From contig JAAEZZ010000002.1 in NCBI GenBank assembly GCA_018222605.1, forward strand, positions 372,001-436,000: a stretch of 64,000 nt of DNA, given 5' to 3'. This DNA is from Alphaproteobacteria bacterium. Lineage in GTDB: Bacteria; Pseudomonadota; Alphaproteobacteria; Caulobacterales; Hyphomonadaceae. Below the pieces are notes generated by a model. The model saw only the letters and a list, made by a program, of their open reading frames with translations, did not search any database and was not told the DNA's origin. A program made the translations under genes and the position numbers. Below, in pieces: positions 58,789 to 64,000 of the stretch (position 1 is its first letter; every line of letters starts with the position of its first letter).

Positions 58789-59730
58789 TCACTCCATGAA
58801 CCTGTAGTCTTGCACGATCTGGTAAGACAGTGCGCCATTGCGCCCCATGAAGTCCGTCAGGAATTCATGCAGCCCATCATGGAAGACGTTTTTAATGGAT
58901 GCGGCGGTCAAACGGGCCTCAAGAGACTCCGCCAGATCATGAGATGGCATCCTCTGGCCATACTGAGCGAACAGGCCCTGCAGCTGGAAACTGATTGTAT
59001 CATAACAATAAGCGAGCGATCTGGGCAGGCGCGTGTCGAATATCAGAAAGTCCGCGATGGCAATGGGGGTGATATTACCGCCATTCAGCCAGTGGAACGC
59101 CCGCTCTGCTGATGCAGACCGCAAGATCATTTCCCATTGAACATTGTCCAGGGAAGACCCGATCGATGCGCTGGACGGCAGGAGGACGTAATACTTCGTG
59201 TCCAGAATACGGGCGGTACTGTCGGCCCGCTCAATCATCACACCCAGGAAGATGAAATTGTAGATGTCATTGCGCAGCATTGTGCCCGCCGTCGTGCCAC
59301 GCACCTGTGCGCCCTGCTGGCGGATCAGATTCAGCACTTCCGGCAAATCGGCCTCTGACGGTGCCCGGCGCAGGGCTTCCTTGGTCGTCATCCAGAAATC
59401 ATTGATCGACTCCCACATTTCCCGTGTCAGGGCTGTGCGGGTCATCCGTGCATTCTCGCGCGCCGTGTGCAGCGTCGACAGAACACTCACAGGATTACTC
59501 CGGTCCCGGAGGACAAAATCGGCAACCTTGTCGCCCCGAATCGCTTCATGCTTTTCCAGATATGCGTCGCGGCAACCGGCCGCCGTGAGGACAGAACCCC
59601 ACTCCTCTTCCCCGGCTTCAGCACGCGTCAGCGCCATACGGAACCCCGCCTCGACAAGGCGTGCCGTATTCTCAGCTCTTTCCATATACCGGGCCATCCA
59701 GAATAGACCCGCTGCAGTCCTGCCCAGCAT
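58789..59730 (-). CDS. Alpha-E domain protein
   Basis: A 313-residue all-alpha protein beginning MLGRTAAGLFWMARYMERAENTARLVE, the hallmark of alpha-E proteins. The middle NPVSVLSTLHTARENARMTR and SIGSSLDNVQWEMILRSASA are also typical. Its function is unknown. It is always found with circularly permuted ATP-grasp ligases and transglutaminases, and is proposed to take part in peptide synthesis. It is tightly packed (3-4 bp gaps) between those genes. Confidence 0.93.
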   Translation of the reverse strand: MLGRTAAGLFWMARYMERAENTARLVEAGFRMALTRAEAGEEEWGSVLTAAGCRDAYLEKHEAIRGDKVADFVLRDRSNPVSVLSTLHTARENARMTRTALTREMWESINDFWMTTKEALRRAPSEADLPEVLNLIRQQGAQVRGTTAGTMLRNDIYNFIFLGVMIERADSTARILDTKYYVLLPSSASIGSSLDNVQWEMILRSASAERAFHWLNGGNITPIAIADFLIFDTRLPRSLAYCYDTISFQLQGLFAQYGQRMPSHDLAESLEARLTAASIKNVFHDGLHEFLTDFMGRNGALSYQIVQDYRFME

Positions 59731-59733
59731 GGC

Positions 59734-61167
59734 CTAGTCTCCCTTCAGTACCCAAGTGTCTTTGGTTCCGCCGCCCTGGCTGGAATTGACCACCAGAGAG
59801 CCTTTCTTCATGGCAACGCGCGTCAACCCGCCAGGCGTTACGTTCACGCCTTCGGGAGAGACAAGCACAAATGGCCGTAAATCCACATGGCGGGGGGACA
59901 AGCCGCCCCGCGTCAGAACCGGCACGGTGGACAGCGCAAGTGTTGGCTGCGCGATATAATTGGCCGGTTTGGCCTTCAGTTTCTGACGGAAGGCCGCAAC
60001 CTCCTTCTTGCTGGCAGCAGGCCCGACCAGCATGCCGTAGCCGCCAGAACCGTGCACCTCCTTCACCACAAGTTCTTCCAAATGCTCCAACACATAAGCG
60101 AGCGCATCCTTTTCAGCGCAGCGCCAGGTCGGAACGTTCTGCAATAGAGGCTTCTGGCCTGTATAGAACTCCACAATGTCCGGCATGTAAGAGTAGATCG
60201 CCTTGTCATCGGCAATACCCGTACCCGGAGCATTTGCAATGGCAATACTCCCCGCTCTGTAGGCATCCATAATACCGGCGACACCCAACAGGGAATCAGG
60301 CCGGAAATTCAACGGGTCAAGGAAATCATCATCGACCCGGCGATAGAGCACATCAATTGGTTCATAGCCCTGCGTTGTGCGCATAGCGACCCGGCCATTT
60401 ACGACCCGAAGGTCATGCCCCTCGACCAGTTCGACCCCCATCTGGTCTGCCAGGAAAGCGTGTTCGAAATAGGCTGAGTTATGAATGCCCGGCGTCAGAA
60501 CCGCGACAGTCGGCCGGTCGTGCGTTGCTGCCGGGGCCGACCGCTCAAGAGACTTGCGAAGCGCCATGGGATAGCCGGACACTCTCTCAACCTGAACCTG
60601 AGAGAACAGTTCGGGAAACATCTTCAGCATCGTTTCCCGGTTCTCCAGCATGTAGGAGACCCCTGAGGGTGTGCGGGCATTGTCTTCCAGCACAAAGAAT
60701 TCATTCGGGCCGGTGCGAACAAGATCTATACCGACAATATGCGTATAGATACTGCCCGGTGGATCAAAGCCAATCATCTGCGGAAGAAAGGCATCATTCT
60801 GACTGATCAGATGTTCCGGAATACGCCCGGCGCGCACAATCTCCTGCCGATGATAGATGTCATACAGGAAGGCATTGATTGCTTTCACCCGCTGTTCAAT
60901 GCCGCGGGTAAGCTGCGCCCACTCCCCTGCCCCGATAATACGCGGCACAAGGTCAAACGGGATCAGACGTTCGTCCGCTTCCGTCTCGCCATAGACATTG
61001 AATGTAATGCCCGTCCTGCGAAAGAAGGTCTGCGCGTCGCGCGACTTCTTCAGAAGCGCATTGGCTGTCCTGTTCTCCAGCCACGCACAGTATTCAGAAT
61101 AAGGCGCACGTATGCCTTCTCCCGCTCCATGCATCTCATCGAAAAAAATATCATCACTCCCGGCCAT
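59734..61167 (-). CDS. Circularly permuted type 2 ATP-grasp protein
   Basis: A 477-residue ligase-like protein of the DUF404/DUF407 group. Family segments are FNVYGETEADERLIPFD, EFFVLEDNARTPSGVSYMLENR, YRRVDDDFLDP, and ANAPGTGIADDKAIYSYMPD. The end reads GGGTKDTWVL as usual. It is predicted to ligate amino acids or peptides, with alpha-E and the transglutaminase in the same operon. It is the first gene of that operon, 90 bp downstream of the GH15 gene. Confidence 0.93.
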   Translation of the reverse strand: MAGSDDIFFDEMHGAGEGIRAPYSEYCAWLENRTANALLKKSRDAQTFFRRTGITFNVYGETEADERLIPFDLVPRIIGAGEWAQLTRGIEQRVKAINAFLYDIYHRQEIVRAGRIPEHLISQNDAFLPQMIGFDPPGSIYTHIVGIDLVRTGPNEFFVLEDNARTPSGVSYMLENRETMLKMFPELFSQVQVERVSGYPMALRKSLERSAPAATHDRPTVAVLTPGIHNSAYFEHAFLADQMGVELVEGHDLRVVNGRVAMRTTQGYEPIDVLYRRVDDDFLDPLNFRPDSLLGVAGIMDAYRAGSIAIANAPGTGIADDKAIYSYMPDIVEFYTGQKPLLQNVPTWRCAEKDALAYVLEHLEELVVKEVHGSGGYGMLVGPAASKKEVAAFRQKLKAKPANYIAQPTLALSTVPVLTRGGLSPRHVDLRPFVLVSPEGVNVTPGGLTRVAMKKGSLVVNSSQGGGTKDTWVLKGD

Positions 61168-61257
61168 CTACTCACCAACGCACAGCTGTCAGATAGGTTC
61201 AATCAAAGCATTCTGCGGCGCGTTCTATCCATCTGCGCTATGCATTTACGTGCAGAC

Positions 61258-63024
61258 TTATGTGACCGCTGCCCAAGGCTTGCTCAATAAAGCGGCAGAA
61301 TTGATGATTCCGACCATACAATAAGTCTGTGGGTAATTTCCCCACAGCTCCCCGGTCTCCGGATCGACGTCTTCTGATAGCAGGCCGACATGGTTGCGAG
61401 CCGCCAGCACGGACTCGAACATGGCGCGCGCCTCATCCACGCGTCCAACCCTGTAAAGGGCATCAATGAACCAGAACGTGCAGGCCGTGAAGGCAGTCTT
61501 CGGCTTTCCGAAATCATCTTCCACCTTGTAGCGGTAGACATGATTGCCTTCTCTCAAATCCCGGTCCACCGCATTGACCGTACCTATATAGCGCTCATCG
61601 GAAGCTGGCAGGAAACCGATCTCCGCCATCAAGAGAACCGAAGCATCCAGATCCTTTCCCCCGAAGGCCGCAGTGAAGGCACCGATCTCAGGGTTCCACG
61701 CCTTCTCCAGAATGGTCGCATGAATGATGTTCGCGCGCTCGCTCCAATATTCCTGCCGTGCCTCCACGCCCAGACTTTCTGCGATCCGGGCCAGCCGGTC
61801 ACACGCGGCCCAGCACATGATGGCAGAGGATGTGTGCACATGCGCGATGGTGCGGAACTCCCAAATGCCCGCATCCGGCGTGTCATAGACCGCAAAGGCG
61901 CGTTCGCCGACAGGCTCTAATTGCTCGAATTCGGCTATGCCGGGCTGTGACAGCAGGCGCTTGTCAAAGAAGGATTGCGCAACACCCAACAGGACCTGGC
62001 CATAGACATCATGCTGGACATGCTCAGCCGCCTGATTGCCTCGCCGTACCGGCCCCATGCCGCGGAACCCCGGCAGGTTCGGCGCCATATCCTCAGACAG
62101 ATCAGCTTCCAGTCCGATCCCGTAAACGGGTTGTATGTGCCCGCCTTTTGAGTGCGCCACGATGTTTCGCACCCAGCGCATATAATGCTCCAACGTCCCC
62201 ATACCGGACAGCCGGTTCAGAGCCGTCACCGTGAAATAGGCGTCCCGGATCCAGCAATAACGATAGTCCCAATTCCGGGAAGACCCTTCATGTTCGGGGA
62301 TAGAAGTCGTCAGGGCAGCAACAATACCGCCCGTTTCTTCGAATACACACAATTTCAAGGTGATCGCAGCGCGAATAACCTCTTCCTGCCACTCGAACGG
62401 AACAGCCAGGCTGCGCGCCCACTTTGCCCAATATTGCCGCGTGCGCTCTTCCCAGTCCCGCGCGATGACACCAGGGGAATCCGTCAAGGATTCATCCGCC
62501 CCCAAAATGAAGGTCGTGTCGCGGTCAAGAATGAAGGTGGTTTCAGAAAGGATGTAGGACACCGGCGCATCCGTTGTCACGCGGAAGGCAAACTCGTCAT
62601 CCACAAAGCGGACATGATTGACACCGCGAATAGGACGAAGCTGCCGCCCGCCCCAATCGGTTTCCGGCCGCATCGAGATGCGCAACTGCGGAGAGCCTGC
62701 AATCACCTCGAACCGGCGTACGACGCTGGCCGGGCGGAACATGCGGCCCTTGTGTTCAAAGCGCGGCGCAAAGTCCACGATCTCAACAATCGCACCGTCT
62801 TCGGATTCCATCCTTGTACGCAGGATAGCCGTGTTGCGGTCATAGGTCTGGCTGCGCTTGGCCAGTCCCTCCATCCATACATTGAACGTGCCATTACCGC
62901 CCAGAAGCTGGTTGAACACAGGCTGCCCGTCAAATCTGGGCAGGCAGAACCATTGATAATCCCCACGTGAATTGATCAGGCCGGCAATCGTGCCATTGCC
63001 GATAACCCCAAGGTCCAGACTCAT
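61258..63024 (-). CDS. Glycoside hydrolase family 15 protein (glucoamylase/trehalase-like)
   Basis: A 588-residue cytoplasmic enzyme. The N-terminal beta-sandwich starts LGVIGNGTIAGLINSRGDYQWFCLPRFD; the (alpha/alpha)6 barrel contains NWDYRYCWIRDAYFTVTAL and the C-terminal ACTFWFIDAL, both typical of GH15. Members linked to otsA-otsB have trehalase or glucoamylase activity. It is 2 bp downstream of otsB, so a trehalose-degrading role is likely by context. Confidence 0.9.
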   Translation of the reverse strand: MSLDLGVIGNGTIAGLINSRGDYQWFCLPRFDGQPVFNQLLGGNGTFNVWMEGLAKRSQTYDRNTAILRTRMESEDGAIVEIVDFAPRFEHKGRMFRPASVVRRFEVIAGSPQLRISMRPETDWGGRQLRPIRGVNHVRFVDDEFAFRVTTDAPVSYILSETTFILDRDTTFILGADESLTDSPGVIARDWEERTRQYWAKWARSLAVPFEWQEEVIRAAITLKLCVFEETGGIVAALTTSIPEHEGSSRNWDYRYCWIRDAYFTVTALNRLSGMGTLEHYMRWVRNIVAHSKGGHIQPVYGIGLEADLSEDMAPNLPGFRGMGPVRRGNQAAEHVQHDVYGQVLLGVAQSFFDKRLLSQPGIAEFEQLEPVGERAFAVYDTPDAGIWEFRTIAHVHTSSAIMCWAACDRLARIAESLGVEARQEYWSERANIIHATILEKAWNPEIGAFTAAFGGKDLDASVLLMAEIGFLPASDERYIGTVNAVDRDLREGNHVYRYKVEDDFGKPKTAFTACTFWFIDALYRVGRVDEARAMFESVLAARNHVGLLSEDVDPETGELWGNYPQTYCMVGIINSAALLSKPWAAVT

Positions 63025-63026
63025 GG

Positions 63027-63755
63027 TTACCCCAATTCTCTCTTCAAATAGGCAATCACATCGTGATGGCCAGACAGCCTGTAATCTGCACAGGTCTGCC
63101 CTTCTCCAACCTTAACAGACCAGCCGCCCAGCTTTCCGGCCATTGCAAAGGCATCTTCATCGGTGCGGTCATCTCCGATCATGACCGGCACCCTGCCCTC
63201 AAAATCCTTGAGAGACATGGCGCGCTCCAGGCAGATGCCCTTATTGGCACCTTTCGGTTTGGCTTCTAGCACCATTTTTCCCGATTGCAGGGAATAGTCG
63301 TCAAAGCCCAAAAGCACCTCCGTCAGCTCCGCCTTTAGCTCATCGCCCTTGTCCGGGGCAGCGCGATAGTGAATGGCCAGAACCGGTCCCTTGATTTCAA
63401 GACGCACGCCCTCATGCGCAGAAACGCTTTGCCGGATAGCCGAGACCAGACCCGCCGGTGCCTCGGCAATCTTTTCATCAGGCGCCTCGCCGGGCTCTGC
63501 TGATCGTAGTCCGTGATTGCCAAACCGCCAGAGCCCCTCTGGCACCCTGCGGGACAAATCCGTCAGATCCCGTCCGGACAACACGGCCAGGGCACCTTTC
63601 AGCTGCTCCGCAAGTTCAAGAATTACGCGGTCCATGCCATCTGGCAGAAATACCGCATCCGGATCATCCTGCAGCGGCGTGAGTGTTCCATCGAAATCGA
63701 GGAACAAGGCGACATCAGGGCCCAGCGCAGGCGGCGCCATATCTGTCTTGCTCAT
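63027..63755 (-). CDS. otsB: Trehalose-6-phosphate phosphatase
   Basis: A 242-residue HAD phosphatase. Motif I is D20-F-D22-G-T-L, motif IV GDDRTDEDAF, and LEAKPKGANKGICLE is the OtsB cap-following segment. It dephosphorylates trehalose 6-phosphate to trehalose, an osmoprotectant. It overlaps the upstream otsA stop (ATGA). Confidence 0.95.
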   Translation of the reverse strand: MSKTDMAPPALGPDVALFLDFDGTLTPLQDDPDAVFLPDGMDRVILELAEQLKGALAVLSGRDLTDLSRRVPEGLWRFGNHGLRSAEPGEAPDEKIAEAPAGLVSAIRQSVSAHEGVRLEIKGPVLAIHYRAAPDKGDELKAELTEVLLGFDDYSLQSGKMVLEAKPKGANKGICLERAMSLKDFEGRVPVMIGDDRTDEDAFAMAGKLGGWSVKVGEGQTCADYRLSGHHDVIAYLKRELG

Positions 63756-64000
63756 GCAGGTATCGCCTCGAATTCAGCCAGAAATCTCTCGCGCCACCAA
63801 TTGATGTCCTGCTCAACAAGGTTTCGATACAGGCTCTGCCAGCGTTCGCGGCGCTCTTCCACCGGCATGTCGATGGCGCGCTTCACGGCATCTGCGATGG
63901 CTGCACTGTCATATGGATTGATAATCAGGGCCTCCTTCATCTGCTCTGCCGCGCCTGCGAACTGGGACAGGATCAGCACACCGGGGTCCTCCGGGTCCTG
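63752..64000 (-). CDS. otsA: Trehalose-6-phosphate synthase, C-terminal part only (cut by window edge)
   Basis: The last 82 residues of a GT20 synthase are visible. They begin DPEDPGVLILSQFAGAAEQM, the conserved UDP-glucose/nucleotide-binding end of OtsA, followed by EALIINPYDSAAIADAVKRAIDMPVEER. The 5' end lies beyond position 64000. It uses UDP-glucose and glucose 6-phosphate, and is coupled to otsB. Confidence 0.93.
   Translation of the reverse strand, partial: QDPEDPGVLILSQFAGAAEQMKEALIINPYDSAAIADAVKRAIDMPVEERRERWQSLYRNLVEQDINWWRERFLAEFEAIPA

Overview
The window is about 64 kb of GC-rich chromosomal DNA from an alphaproteobacterium, most likely of the Hyphomonadales/Caulobacterales type (Hyphomonas, Hirschia or Maricaulis relatives). 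This is inferred from the division cluster order ddl-ftsQ-ftsA-ftsZ-lpxC-bamD, the FtsZ C-terminal peptide, alphaproteobacterial LexA boxes (GAAC-N7-GAAC) upstream of recN and comM, and a near-consensus CtrA site before ftsZ. I see no insertion sequences, phage genes or CRISPR arrays, and almost every base is explained by housekeeping or stable accessory operons.

Region 1 (1-24 kb) is core: a parvulin lipoprotein (cut at the left edge), secA, a small P-loop kinase, murB, a TonB-dependent receptor facing the other way, then ddl-ftsQ-ftsA-ftsZ-lpxC-bamD, followed on the minus strand by recN-ligA and an aminopeptidase P, and by prmA, a cyclophilin lipoprotein, pgeF and prs. Region 2 (24-35 kb) holds a BlaI repressor with an M56 peptidase fused to an M23 endopeptidase, small membrane proteins, a DjlA-like protein, a voltage-gated cation channel, an NTF2-like lipoprotein, comM, a hybrid histidine kinase coupled to an AmpG-type permease, dusA and tRNA-Leu(CAG).

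Region 3 (35-54 kb) is the main accessory region. A sulfatase and a DsbA/isomerase-MBL-TetR operon are each preceded by a large inverted repeat. Next to them is a minus-strand Pfa-type (polyunsaturated fatty acid or secondary lipid) synthase operon: pfaD (enoyl reductase), pfaA (KS-AT-ACP-ACP), a KR-domain frame, and a fused KS-CLF-AT-DH-DH megasynthase. The KR frame follows pfaA in the -1 frame. The junction carries a T TTTTTC slippery heptamer, an 8-nt spacer and a perfect 7-bp G/C hairpin, so programmed -1 frameshifting may make a canonical KS-AT-ACP-ACP-KR PfaA. This is the most striking observation in the window.

Region 4 (54-64 kb) pairs two peptide-ligase/protease style gene sets end to end: retropepsin-like protease, inactive transglutaminase-7TM protein and RimK-like ligase on the plus strand; and circularly permuted ATP-grasp, alpha-E, transglutaminase and Anbu (proteasome-like) on the minus strand. 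Trehalose genes (otsA-otsB-GH15 glucoamylase/trehalase) end the window.
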